Of a stretch of DNA of 9,772 nt, positions 1 to 7,460 are shown one piece after another. The translations under genes were made by a program, and so were the position numbers. Within the stretch, counting starts at the first letter, position 1, and every line of letters starts with the position of its first letter. Source of the stretch: Nitriliruptorales bacterium (GTDB lineage Bacteria > Actinomycetota > Nitriliruptoria > Nitriliruptorales > Nitriliruptoraceae); contig JAURQY010000103.1 in the NCBI GenBank assembly GCA_030835875.1, forward strand, positions 1 through 9,772, in the 5' to 3' direction. The notes under the pieces were generated by a model. It saw only the letters and a program-made list of their open reading frames with translations. It ran no database searches and had not been told where the DNA came from.

Positions 1-130
1 CAGCGACGAGCAGACGGACCTCGTCGAGGCCGAGCTCGACACGCGCACACTCCGCGACGACGAGGTGGCCGAGATGCGGCGGGTCGAACGTGCCGCCGAG
101 CAGGCCGATGCGGCGAGGACGCACGTTCAT
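1..130 (-). CDS. nadD: Nicotinate-nucleotide adenylyltransferase NadD, N-terminal part (cut by window edge)
   Basis: Only the first 43 codons lie in the window; the gene continues past base 1. Translating the minus strand from the ATG at 130-128 gives a short basic start, then a beta strand (IGLLGG) and the nucleotidyltransferase signature GGTFDPPHLGH. The HxGH-type histidines of this signature bind ATP. GGTFDP..H.GH is the NadD form; the related CoaD usually has PGSFDP...GH. NadD joins ATP and nicotinate mononucleotide to make deamido-NAD in cytoplasmic NAD synthesis. The start codon overlaps the TGA of the upstream VWA gene (ATGA), so translation is probably coupled to it. A GTG two codons further in is an alternative start but loses the overlap. 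The family call is secure from the motif, although most of the protein is not visible. Confidence 0.9.
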   Translation of the reverse strand, partial: MNVRPRRIGLLGGTFDPPHLGHLVVAECARVELGLDEVRLLVA

Positions 131-1578
131 GCGACCCGCTCCACGAACGCGGCGAGCTGCCGGACGTTGCGCACCTCGACCATCTCCTCGACGTAGCAGG
201 CGTAGGACGAGGCGACCGAGTCGCCGGTGTCCCAGGCGCTGCGCGGCTCCGGGTTGAGCCACCACACGCGCCGCGCCCGGCGCTGCAGGCGCTCGAGCGA
301 CTGTGCGGCCGGGTGACGGTAGTTCGTCCGGGCGTCACCGAGCACCACGACGGTGGAGCGCGCGGTGACCTCGTGCCCGTGCTGCTCGACGAACGTCGAC
401 AGCGCACGGCCGTAGTCGGAGTGCCCGTCCGCCCACACGACCCGTGCCTCCTGCATCAGGCGTGCGACGGCCGCCTCCACGTCCTCACCGTCGAACAGGT
501 GGCTGACCTCGTCGAGCGCGTCGACGAACGCGAACGACCGCACTCCGGCGAACTCCTCCTGCATCGCATGCACGAGCAGCAGCGTGAAGCGCGCGAACGT
601 GGCGACCGATCCCGACACGTCGCACAGCAGGAACAGCTCGGGCCGGTGCGGACGCCGCGGGCGGAAGGCCGGCTCGAACGGAACTCCCCCCGTCGACATC
701 GCACGCCGGACCGTGCGCCGGACGTCGAGCGGTCCGTCGTTCCCGCGACGCCGTCGGACGGCCGTGCGCGCGGCGAGCCGGCGGGCCAGCGGTCGGATGC
801 GACGCTTGAGCTCCGCCTGCTGCTCGCCCGTGAGGTGCAGGAGGTCGAGCTCCTCGAGCGCCGCCGGGACCGTCGAGCGGGCGATGGCCTGCGGGTCGCG
901 GTCAGCCGCAGCCCGCCGACGCACCTCCGCGTCGATCTCCTGCAGGAGGGCGTGCAGACGCGCCTCCATCTCGTCACGCGCCAGCCGCAGCTGCAGCGGG
1001 GTGAGCGTGTCCGGATCCTCGACGCCGCGGCGCAGGAGCTCCTCGAGGATGTGCGAGGGGTCGACGGCGCGCAGCACTCGGTAGCGGAAGTACCCGCCAC
1101 CGTCCCGCCCTCCGGCGGCGGTCCCTGGCAGACGGCCGAAGCGGTCCACCGCCTCGCGCGCGAGTCGCCGCACCTCCTCGTCGTCGCCCTCGAGGAGGCG
1201 TTGCAGGAGCTCCTCGACGAACGCCTCGGCGGCATCGTCGCCCTGCTCGCCCTCCCCCGGCACGGCCGTCCCGGGGGTGTCGGGAGCCGCCGCGCCGTCC
1301 GGGTCGTCGCCCGGACCCGTCCCGACCCGTGGCGGGAGGAAGAGGTCGAACAGGGCGTCGAAGGTCGGTCGCTGCGCACCGGAGGTGAGCGATACCGCGG
1401 CGAGGGTCTCACGCACCTGCTGTCGATCGCCGAGATCGATCACGTCGAGTGCGCGGACCGCGTCGAGCGTCTCCGCCTGCGTCACCGGGATCCCGGCACG
1501 CCGCATCGCGGCGGCGAGCGCGGTCAGGCGCTCGAGGATGGCCGTGCCGAGCACCGTGTCGTTCGCCGCCTCCGCCAC
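127..1578 (-). CDS. CoxE-like VWA domain protein
   Basis: This 483-aa soluble protein has no signal peptide or membrane segment. Residues 15-83 match the N-terminal part of CoxE-type proteins (AGIPVTQAETLDAVRAL, then RPTFDALFDLF). A low-complexity acidic and proline/glycine linker covers about 84-118. A charged helical region spans about 119-300, with the basic run RRRRG at 275-279. The VWA domain covers about 313-483. Its MIDAS motif is D320-x-S322-x-S324 (CDVSGSVA), with HSDYGRAL at 386-393 and GDARTN at 414-419 supplying the later metal-site residues. The start is GTG, three bases after the TGA of the upstream gene and in the same frame, with no strong SD; translation is probably coupled. 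Its end overlaps the nadD start. VWA proteins of this family work with MoxR AAA+ ATPases, as CoxE does with CoxD in CO dehydrogenase maturation. The ATPase here is two genes upstream. The client protein is unknown, so I give no symbol. Confidence 0.88.
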   Translation of the reverse strand: MAEAANDTVLGTAILERLTALAAAMRRAGIPVTQAETLDAVRALDVIDLGDRQQVRETLAAVSLTSGAQRPTFDALFDLFLPPRVGTGPGDDPDGAAAPDTPGTAVPGEGEQGDDAAEAFVEELLQRLLEGDDEEVRRLAREAVDRFGRLPGTAAGGRDGGGYFRYRVLRAVDPSHILEELLRRGVEDPDTLTPLQLRLARDEMEARLHALLQEIDAEVRRRAAADRDPQAIARSTVPAALEELDLLHLTGEQQAELKRRIRPLARRLAARTAVRRRRGNDGPLDVRRTVRRAMSTGGVPFEPAFRPRRPHRPELFLLCDVSGSVATFARFTLLLVHAMQEEFAGVRSFAFVDALDEVSHLFDGEDVEAAVARLMQEARVVWADGHSDYGRALSTFVEQHGHEVTARSTVVVLGDARTNYRHPAAQSLERLQRRARRVWWLNPEPRSAWDTGDSVASSYACYVEEMVEVRNVRQLAAFVERVA

Positions 1579-1581
1579 GCG

Positions 1582-2829
1582 TCAGTCGCCGAGTCGTACG
1601 AGCACGTCGCCGACGAGGAGCCACGTCATCTCGCCCTGCGTCACCGCATCGGTGACCACGAGCCCGAGGCCAGCGAGCTCGTCGCGGAGGTCGGCGTGCG
1701 CAGCGCCGTCACGCCCGGTCGGTGACGTTCCCTCGACCACGTCGAGCAGGTCCCCGGTCGCAGCATCGAGCGTCAGCGTGACGCTGCGCGGGTCCGGCGC
1801 GCCGAGTCCGCCCAGCGGCCCGAACGTCGGCGGCGGCAGGAGCGCATCGGGCGGGACGTCGGGGAACGCGACGATGAGGACACGCTCCACGTCGACGTGC
1901 GCGACCTCGAGCCGGAGCGCCGGCTCCTCCGCGAGCGGTTCCGGCAGCAGTGCGCGTACCGCCGTGTCATCGATCGCCCAGAGGTCGCCACCGTCGCTCC
2001 GACGGACCGCGCGGACCGCACCGCTCGGCTCGCCCCCCGCACCCTCGTCCGTCGCAGCGATCCGGCGCGCGACGACGACCGTGTCGGGACCGATCGCCCC
2101 GGACGTCCGGGAGCCCTGCAGACCCGCCGGCGCACGCGGCAGCGCGAACGGCGGCGCCCAGACACGGCCACGGACGTGGTCGCGCAGCTCCAGCACCGCC
2201 TCGCTGCCGTCCTCGTCGGTCCTGAGTCCGACGAGGTTCCCTCCGCGCGCGTCGTGGAGGAACGAGAGCGGTGAGCCGACCGCTGAGGTGTCGACGCATG
2301 CACCCTCAGTGATGCCGTCGATGCCCGGCACGAGCGGGCGCAGCGCATCGATCTGCCCGGTAAGCGTGTTGCCGACGACCAGCGCGAACGCCGCGACCCC
2401 GTCCCCCACCACCGTCACGTCCCGGCGGAACGTCGCGGCATCGACGATGTCACCCGAGCCGTCGACGACCGCGAGGCCGCCCCCCGTGACCAGCACGCTC
2501 CCGACCCCGACGGGCGCCTCACCGATCCGGAGTGCGCCGTCGAACGGGAGGTGAACGGCGCTCGCGAGCGGACCGAAGCGTCCCTCGAGGGCAGCGAGGA
2601 CCTCGGGCGTGACGCCTGCACCGACGAGCACGTCCTGCGCGGCGGAGCCGCGGGTGGCGGCGACCGGGGCGTCGAGCAGGTCGGGGCCGAGCCGGCGGCA
2701 GTTCGTTGACGCGAAGAAGGACGCGTACGCGACCCCGAACAGGACGAGTGCGAGCATGACGCTCAGCGCGACGAGGATCGTGCGACGGTCGGCGCGCGAC
2801 TCAGCGTCCGCGGTGGGCGACTGCGTCAC
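1582..2829 (-). CDS. Membrane-anchored extracytoplasmic protein of unknown function
   Basis: I do not recognise this 415-aa protein. It has a short N-terminus with two arginines just before a hydrophobic segment at about 17-40 (ILVALSVMLALVLFGVAYASFFA). This suggests a single N-in membrane anchor with the rest outside the cell. The Cys at 44 is preceded by STN, which is not a lipobox. A second Cys at 178 could pair with it. The body is rich in Val, Gly and Asp, and short stretches look like beta-propeller (PQQ-type) blades: LAVVDGSGDIVD near 119-130, AVRAVRRSDGGDLWAIDD at 271-288, and VTLTLDAATGDLLDVVEG at 350-367. This fold is an inference only. The start is GTG, 7 bases after the MoxR-like stop, and its TGA lies 3 bases before the VWA start. 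It is thus locked inside the ATPase/VWA operon and is probably their membrane partner, receptor or client. Alternative: an unrelated envelope protein that happens to be co-transcribed. Confidence 0.8.
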   Translation of the reverse strand: MTQSPTADAESRADRRTILVALSVMLALVLFGVAYASFFASTNCRRLGPDLLDAPVAATRGSAAQDVLVGAGVTPEVLAALEGRFGPLASAVHLPFDGALRIGEAPVGVGSVLVTGGGLAVVDGSGDIVDAATFRRDVTVVGDGVAAFALVVGNTLTGQIDALRPLVPGIDGITEGACVDTSAVGSPLSFLHDARGGNLVGLRTDEDGSEAVLELRDHVRGRVWAPPFALPRAPAGLQGSRTSGAIGPDTVVVARRIAATDEGAGGEPSGAVRAVRRSDGGDLWAIDDTAVRALLPEPLAEEPALRLEVAHVDVERVLIVAFPDVPPDALLPPPTFGPLGGLGAPDPRSVTLTLDAATGDLLDVVEGTSPTGRDGAAHADLRDELAGLGLVVTDAVTQGEMTWLLVGDVLVRLGD

Positions 2830-2836
2830 TGCGACG

Positions 2837-3754
2837 TCACCGCTCGGCCTCGCCCTCGGGGCGGGTCATCGCACCGAGGTGCGCCATGGCCCGCTCGAGG
2901 TCGCGGTGATGCTTGAGCAGCACCGTCAGCGTCGCCGACAGCGCCGGCTCGTCGACGGCCTGGACACCGAGCTCGATCAGCGCGCGGGTCCAGTCGAGCG
3001 TCTCGGAGATCGACGGGGGCTTGCGCAGCTCGAGCGCACGCAGCGAGCGCACGATGCGGACCACCTGGTCGGTGAGCGCCGCGGGCGCGTCGGGCACCCG
3101 CGCCGCCACGATCGCACGCTCGCGCTCGATGGTCGGATACTCCAGGTGGAGGTAGAGGCAGCGGCGCCGCAGCGCCTCGGACAGCTCGCGCGTCGCGTTC
3201 GAGGTGAGGACCACGAACGGGGGCCGGCGTCCACGGACGGTGCCGAGCTCCGGGATCGTGACCTGGAAATCGGAGAGGATCTCGAGGAGCAGGGCCTCGA
3301 ACTCGACGTCGACCTTGTCGACCTCGTCGATCAGCAGGACGGTGTCGCGCTCGGCGCGCAGCGCCCGCAGCAGCGGCCGCTCGAGCAGGTACTCCTCGCC
3401 GAAGAGGTCGTCGTGCACGTCCTCCCAGCCGGCCTCACCACCACCGGCGGTCGCGTGCTGGATACGCAGCAGCTGCTTCTTGTAGTCCCACTCGTACAGC
3501 GCCCGTGCCTCGTCGAGCCCCTCGTAGCACTGCAGCCGCACGAGGTCCGCGTCGAGCGCGGTCGCGACGGCCTTCGCGAGCTCGGTCTTGCCCACGCCGG
3601 CCGGGCCCTCGACGAGGACGGGCTTGCCGAGCCGCCCTGAGAGGTGGACGACCGTCGCCGTCGCGTCGTCCGCGAGGTAGCCGGTCGCACCGAGCCGGGA
3701 TCGGACATCCCCCACCCCGTCGAACGTGGCGGAAGGGGCCTGCGACGCGTCCAC
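2837..3754 (-). CDS. MoxR-family AAA+ ATPase, CoxD-like
   Basis: The chosen start is the GTG at 3754-3752, giving 305 aa. It has an AGGAG five bases upstream, and the frame upstream of it loses protein character. The AAA+ core is complete. Walker A is GPAGVGKT at 50-57, Walker B is LLIDEVDK at 140-147, and sensor 1 lies in TSNATRE (N186). Arginines suitable as the finger are at 196-198, followed by the C-terminal helical lid (KPPSISETLDW at 245-255). The stretch CYEGLDEARALYEWDYKKQLL at 76-96 is typical of the CoxD/NorQ/GvpN-type branch. Such ATPases form rings that remodel a client protein together with a VWA partner in the cytoplasm. The CoxE-like partner is two genes downstream, after the anchored unknown protein. 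No cox structural genes are in view, so a role in CO dehydrogenase maturation cannot be claimed. The gene is the first of its operon and diverges from the oxidoreductase. Confidence 0.9.
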   Translation of the reverse strand: MDASQAPSATFDGVGDVRSRLGATGYLADDATATVVHLSGRLGKPVLVEGPAGVGKTELAKAVATALDADLVRLQCYEGLDEARALYEWDYKKQLLRIQHATAGGGEAGWEDVHDDLFGEEYLLERPLLRALRAERDTVLLIDEVDKVDVEFEALLLEILSDFQVTIPELGTVRGRRPPFVVLTSNATRELSEALRRRCLYLHLEYPTIERERAIVAARVPDAPAALTDQVVRIVRSLRALELRKPPSISETLDWTRALIELGVQAVDEPALSATLTVLLKHHRDLERAMAHLGAMTRPEGEAER

Positions 3755-3877
3755 GGCGACTCCTGACCCGCTCCGGCCCCGGTCCGGCTCCGAGGTCCGG
3801 GACCGCGAGGCTACGCCACCCCGGCCGCCGCTACGGTCCCCCGCGACGGGCCCGGAGGGGCCTCGGGAGGGGTCCAG
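3755..3877. promoter_or_regulatory. Divergent intergenic region between MoxR-like operon and oxidoreductase
   Basis: These 123 bases separate two genes transcribed away from each other, so promoters for both should lie here. Candidate -10 elements of the TANNNT form are TAGCCT on the minus strand (3813-3808) and TACGGT on the plus strand (3832-3837). Neither has a recognisable -35 at normal spacing, so both are weak calls. The heptamer GGTCCGG occurs twice, at 3781-3787 and 3794-3800. The same area has an imperfect inverted repeat, CGGTCC at 3780-3785 against GGACCG at 3800-3805, which could be an operator or a leader hairpin. The plus-strand SD GGAGG is at 3866-3870. Confidence 0.4.
3760..3764 (-). 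promoter_or_regulatory. Ribosome binding site fixing the MoxR-like start
   Basis: On the minus strand AGGAG is followed by TCGCC and then the GTG start at 3754, an ideal 5-base spacing. This site chooses the 305-aa form over a frame that stays open to 4234. The longer frame would overlap the oxidoreductase gene and its extra residues look like shadow coding. Confidence 0.75.
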
Positions 3878-4831
3878 ATGCGGGCGGTGCGGGTGACACG
3901 GTTCGGCGGTCCGGAGGTGCTCGAGCTGGTCGAGGACGCGCCGGAGCCGGTCGTCGGCGAGGGCATGGCGCTCCTCCGGGTGGCGCGTGCGGGCATCAAC
4001 TTCGCCGACACGCACCAGGCGGAGGACTCCTACCTCGCGCCGACCACACTCCCCCTCATCCCGGGCGCGGAGGCGGCGGGGACGGTGGACGGTCACCGCG
4101 TCGTCGCGCTCCTCCCCGGTGGGGGATACGCCGAGCGGGTGGCCGCGCCGACCATGACGACGTTCGCCGTGCCCGACGGCGTCGACGACGGCACGGCCTG
4201 TGCGCTCGTGCTGCAGGGCACGACCGCGTGGCACATCCTCCGGACGTCCGCGCGGGTGCAGCCCGGTGAGACCGTGGTCGTGATGGCGGCCGCGGGCGGC
4301 GTCGGGTCGCTCGCCGTGCAGCTCGCCCGCACGTTCGGTGCCGGGCGCGTCGTCGCGGTCGCCTCGACGGCGGAGAAGCGCGCGCTCGCCGCGGATCTCG
4401 GCGCGGACGCGACCGTCGACAGCGGCGAGGAGGACCTCACCGGCGCGATCCGCGAGGCCTGTGGCGGCCGCAGCGACGTCGTGCTCGAGATGACGGGCGG
4501 GCCGACCACCGAGGCGTGCCTCGCGACGCTGGCGCCGTTCGGCCGCCTCGTCATCTACGGGATGGCGTCACGTCAGCCGACCGCGCCCGTCGACCTCGGA
4601 CGGCTCACCGCCCGCTCGCAGGGCGTGATCGGCTTCTGGCTCGCACACGCGATGCGCGACCCGGCGAGGCTGCTCGCGGGTCCGATGGCCGAGCTGCTCG
4701 ACCTCGTCGCGCGCGGCGCGTTGCGCGCCGTCGTCGGCGACACCTACGCGCTGAGCGAGGCACGCCGTGCCCACGAGGACCTGCGCGGACGCCGGACCGT
4801 CGGGAAGCTGCTGCTCGATCCGTCCCGCTGA
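3878..4831 (+). CDS. Zinc-independent NAD(P)H:quinone oxidoreductase (MDR family)
   Basis: This 317-aa protein starts at an ATG preceded by GGAGG with a 7-base spacer. The N-terminal GroES-like catalytic domain covers about 1-115. It carries MRAVRVTRFGGPEVLEL, the AGINFAD motif at 38-44 and LPLIPGAEAAGTV at 59-70, all typical of quinone oxidoreductase-type MDR proteins. The zinc ligands of alcohol dehydrogenases are absent. The Rossmann domain has the NADPH-binding AAAGGVGSLAVQLA at 137-150, and the family C-terminal segment RRAHEDLRGRRTVGKLLL lies at 296-313. Such enzymes reduce quinones or the double bond of enals and enones with NADPH. The actual substrate cannot be told from sequence. It is the only plus-strand gene in the window, divergent from the MoxR-like operon and convergent with proB, so it is its own transcription unit. 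Confidence 0.92.
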   Translation: MRAVRVTRFGGPEVLELVEDAPEPVVGEGMALLRVARAGINFADTHQAEDSYLAPTTLPLIPGAEAAGTVDGHRVVALLPGGGYAERVAAPTMTTFAVPDGVDDGTACALVLQGTTAWHILRTSARVQPGETVVVMAAAGGVGSLAVQLARTFGAGRVVAVASTAEKRALAADLGADATVDSGEEDLTGAIREACGGRSDVVLEMTGGPTTEACLATLAPFGRLVIYGMASRQPTAPVDLGRLTARSQGVIGFWLAHAMRDPARLLAGPMAELLDLVARGALRAVVGDTYALSEARRAHEDLRGRRTVGKLLLDPSR

Positions 4832-4853
4832 GCCGGGGTCGCTGAGCCGGGGT
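4827..4853. repeat. Tandem 14-bp duplication at the oxidoreductase stop
   Basis: The 13-mer GCTGAGCCGGGGT occurs at 4827-4839 and again at 4841-4853, separated by one base. A degenerate third start (GCTGAC) follows at 4855. The first copy includes the TGA stop of the oxidoreductase. It fills almost all of the 29-bp gap between the two convergent genes. No convincing terminator hairpin is seen in the gap, only a weak CTGAG/CTCAG pair at 4842-4846 and 4860-4864. Confidence 0.7.
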
Positions 4854-4860
4854 AGCTGAC

Positions 4861-5979
4861 TCAGTCGAGCACGGCGAGATCGTCGCGGTGGATGACCTCG
4901 CGGCCGAAGCCGGCGCCGAGCCGCTCGACGGCGACGTCGGTCGCGAGCCCGGCGAGGCGTGCCACGTCCGACTCGTCGAAGGCGACGAGCCCGCGCGCGA
5001 CGACCCGCCCGTCCGGGTCGACGACCTCGACCGCGTCCCCGGTGGCGAAGCCGCCGTCGCACCCGGTCACCCCGACACCGAGCAGTGAGGCCGCACCACC
5101 GCGCAGCGCACGCGCAGCGCCGGCGTCGACGTGGATCCGCCCCCGCACACGCAGTGCGAACGCGATCCAGAGGCGACGCGCCTCCATGCGCTCCATCCGC
5201 GCGACGAACCACGTCCCGACGTCGGCCCCGTGCGCGACCTCGGTGATCACGTCGGGACGACGTGCATCCGCGATGACGACGTGCATGCCGCTGCGGACCG
5301 CGACCTGGGCGGCACCGATCTTCGTGCGCATGCCGCCCGAGCCGACGGCGGACCCGACGCCGCCGATGCGCTCGACGTCGATCGCTCCGGGGTCCTCGAC
5401 GACACGGACGAGCATCGCGCCAGGCTCACCGGGCGGACGGTCGAGCATCCCCTCGACGTCGCTGAGCAGCACGAGGAGGTCCGCACCGAGCATCGACGCG
5501 ACGAGCGCGGCGAGGTGGTCGTTGTCACCGTAGGTGAGCTCCTCGGTGGCGATCGCGTCGTTCTCGTTGATGATCGGGACCGCGCCGAGCTCGAGCAGCC
5601 GGCGCAGCGACGTGCGTGCGTTCAGGTAGCGCCGGCGGATGACGAAGTCGTCCTGACTCAGCAGCAGCTGCGCGCCGACGAGGCCGTGCTCGTCGAGCAC
5701 CTGCTGGTAGGCGTGGACGAGCGCTCCCTGACCGGCCGCCGCGGCGGCCTGCAGCGTCGGCGTGTCGGTCGGGCGCTCCGCGAGGCCGAGTCGGTCCATG
5801 CCGGCGGCGACCGCGCCGGACGTGACGACGACGACACGGACGCCCTCCGCGCGGAGCGCGGCGACCTGGGTCGAGAGCGTGCGGACCTGTGCGGCGTCCA
5901 GGTGTCCGGCCCCGTCGCGCAACGATGACGAGCCGACCTTGACGACGGCGAGCGACGGCGTGGCGAAGCGGGTGGTCAC
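4861..5979 (-). CDS. proB: Glutamate 5-kinase with C-terminal PUA domain
   Basis: This 372-aa cytoplasmic enzyme phosphorylates glutamate with ATP, the first committed step of proline synthesis. The amino acid kinase domain (about 8-260) has VVKVGSSSL at 12-20, VVTSGAVAAG at 51-60, the glutamate-site INENDAI at 137-143, YGDND at 150-154, SDVEGM at 173-178 and GSGGMRTK at 214-220. The PUA domain runs from about 278 to 360. Length and domain order are those of full-length bacterial ProB. The GTG start overlaps the obg stop as GTGA. A strong SD (GGAGGAG, 5985-5991) lies inside the end of obg with a 5-base spacer, so translation can start independently as well as by coupling. Its usual partner proA is not downstream: the next gene is on the other strand. 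Confidence 0.97.
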   Translation of the reverse strand: MTTRFATPSLAVVKVGSSSLRDGAGHLDAAQVRTLSTQVAALRAEGVRVVVVTSGAVAAGMDRLGLAERPTDTPTLQAAAAAGQGALVHAYQQVLDEHGLVGAQLLLSQDDFVIRRRYLNARTSLRRLLELGAVPIINENDAIATEELTYGDNDHLAALVASMLGADLLVLLSDVEGMLDRPPGEPGAMLVRVVEDPGAIDVERIGGVGSAVGSGGMRTKIGAAQVAVRSGMHVVIADARRPDVITEVAHGADVGTWFVARMERMEARRLWIAFALRVRGRIHVDAGAARALRGGAASLLGVGVTGCDGGFATGDAVEVVDPDGRVVARGLVAFDESDVARLAGLATDVAVERLGAGFGREVIHRDDLAVLD

Positions 5980-7421
5980 GGCAGCTCCTCCGTTGCGGAC
6001 CAGTCGGGCACGAGCGCATCCTCGCCCACGACGATGCCGACGTCGTCGAGCGCGTCCATCTCTCCGGCGAGCACGGCCTCGCGCTCCTCGGGCGGCAGGT
6101 CGTCGAGCTCGGGATCGAACGCGAACTCGATGTCACCGATCACGACCGGGTCGCCCTTGCGCGCTCCTGCAGCGACGAGCGCACGCTCGACGCCGGCACG
6201 CCGCATGCGGCCCTGGAGGTAGCGCGCGGCGCCGACGTCCTCGAGCGGGAGCATGGCGACCCATCGCTCGACGCGGTCGCTGACGACGCGGTAAAAGCCG
6301 TCCTCGTCGGCCTCCACGCGCACGGGTGCCGCATGGCCGCGCGGGCGCAGCACGACGGGCTCGGTGCCCTCCTCCGCGGCGAGGTCACGCGCCGGACCGA
6401 GCTCATCGACGAGCTCGCCGAGCCGGTACCGCAGGCGGTCGAGCCCCTCGCCGGACAGGGCCGAGACCTCGAGGACCTCGAGGCCGCGCGCCGTGAGCGT
6501 GTCGCGGACGAGGCCGGCCATCGTCACCGCGTCGGGGAGGTCGACCTTGTTGAGCACGACGAGCTGCCGGCGCTCGAGCAGCGCAGGGTCGTGCTGCTCG
6601 AGCTCGCCGAGGACGACGTCGAGGTCCTGCACGGGGTCACGTCCCGGCTCGGCAGTGCCGGCATCGAGCACGTGCAGCAGGACTCGGCAGCGGGCGATGT
6701 GGCGCAGGAACCGGTTGCCGAGCCCGCGTCCCTCCGCGGCACCCTCGACGAGCCCGGGCACGTCGGCGAGCACCACGTCGATGGGCGATCCGTCCGGTCG
6801 GTCCCCAGCGCGCATCACGCCGAGATGCGGCGTGAGAGTGGTGAACGGCCACGCCTCGACGCGCGGTGTGGCGGCGGAGAGCTGTCGTACGAGGGAGGAC
6901 TTGCCGGCCGAGGGGAACCCGACGAGCCCGACGTCGGCGATCAGCCGGAGCTCGAGGCGCAGAAGGGACTCCTCGACCTTCTCGCCGCGCTCCGCGAACG
7001 CGGGCACGCGCCGGAAGCGGTTCGCGAACGAGCGGTTGCCGCGTCCCCCACGGCCACCGGACGCGATGACCGCACGGCGGCCGGCCGTCGCCAGGTCGGC
7101 GAGCGTCGTGCCGTCCGTGTCGCGCACGATCGTGCCCACCGGGACGGGGACCATGCGGTCCTCGCCCCGTGCGCCGGTCCGACCCTTCCCGCCCCCGTCG
7201 CCCCCTCGACCCGCGCGCAGGTGGGGCGCACGGTGGAGGTCGACGAGCGAGGTCACGTTCGTGTCGGCGACGAGGACCACGGAACCGCCATCGCCGCCAT
7301 CACCACCATCAGGACCACCGAGCGGGACGTGGGCCTCCCGACGGAACGCGACCACGCCGGAGCCACCGTCACCACCACGGACGTGCACGGTGCACTCGTC
7401 GACGAACGAGGCGGCGTTCAC
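5976..7421 (-). CDS. obg: Ribosome-assembly GTPase Obg/CgtA
   Basis: This 481-aa protein shows the three-domain Obg layout. The glycine-rich Obg fold (about 1-158) has FVDECTVHVRGGDGGSG, GGPDGGDGGDGG and GGRGGRGNRSFA. The G domain (about 160-335) has G1 GFPSAGKSS at 168-176, G2 around TT194-195, G3 DVPG at 220-223, G4 NKVD at 291-294 and G5 SAL at 320-322. The OCT domain (about 355-433) ends in KGDPVVIGDIEFAF and is followed by an acidic tail of about 45 residues. Obg binds the 50S subunit late in assembly and links growth to GTP and ppGpp levels. The GTG start has AGGAG at 7427-7431 with a 5-base spacer and matches the usual family N-terminus. It lies 83 bases after rpmA, beyond a strong hairpin, and overlaps proB by 4 bases. 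Confidence 0.97.
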   Translation of the reverse strand: MNAASFVDECTVHVRGGDGGSGVVAFRREAHVPLGGPDGGDGGDGGSVVLVADTNVTSLVDLHRAPHLRAGRGGDGGGKGRTGARGEDRMVPVPVGTIVRDTDGTTLADLATAGRRAVIASGGRGGRGNRSFANRFRRVPAFAERGEKVEESLLRLELRLIADVGLVGFPSAGKSSLVRQLSAATPRVEAWPFTTLTPHLGVMRAGDRPDGSPIDVVLADVPGLVEGAAEGRGLGNRFLRHIARCRVLLHVLDAGTAEPGRDPVQDLDVVLGELEQHDPALLERRQLVVLNKVDLPDAVTMAGLVRDTLTARGLEVLEVSALSGEGLDRLRYRLGELVDELGPARDLAAEEGTEPVVLRPRGHAAPVRVEADEDGFYRVVSDRVERWVAMLPLEDVGAARYLQGRMRRAGVERALVAAGARKGDPVVIGDIEFAFDPELDDLPPEEREAVLAGEMDALDDVGIVVGEDALVPDWSATEELP

Positions 7422-7460
7422 GGTGACTCCTGTGCGGTCATACGGCGGAGGAAATGCGAC

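Noticed and set aside
313..2554. Long plus-strand open frames opposite the VWA and anchored-protein genes
   Set aside because: They are rich in Arg, Ser and Pro, carry no domain motifs, and mirror well-supported minus-strand genes; this is expected in DNA of such high GC.
2698..2829. Lipoprotein signal on the 415-aa protein
   Set aside because: The cysteine at 44 is preceded by STN, which breaks the lipobox rule at the -1 position, and the hydrophobic stretch is long enough for a transmembrane anchor.
127..3754. A CO dehydrogenase maturation operon
   Set aside because: Only CoxD- and CoxE-like members are present; no large, medium or small CO dehydrogenase subunit or other cox accessory gene lies in the window.
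3755..4234. N-terminal extension of the MoxR-like protein to 465 aa
   Set aside because: The extra 160 residues overlap the oxidoreductase on the other strand, look like low-complexity Arg/Gly-rich shadow coding, and a strong SD marks the GTG at 3754.
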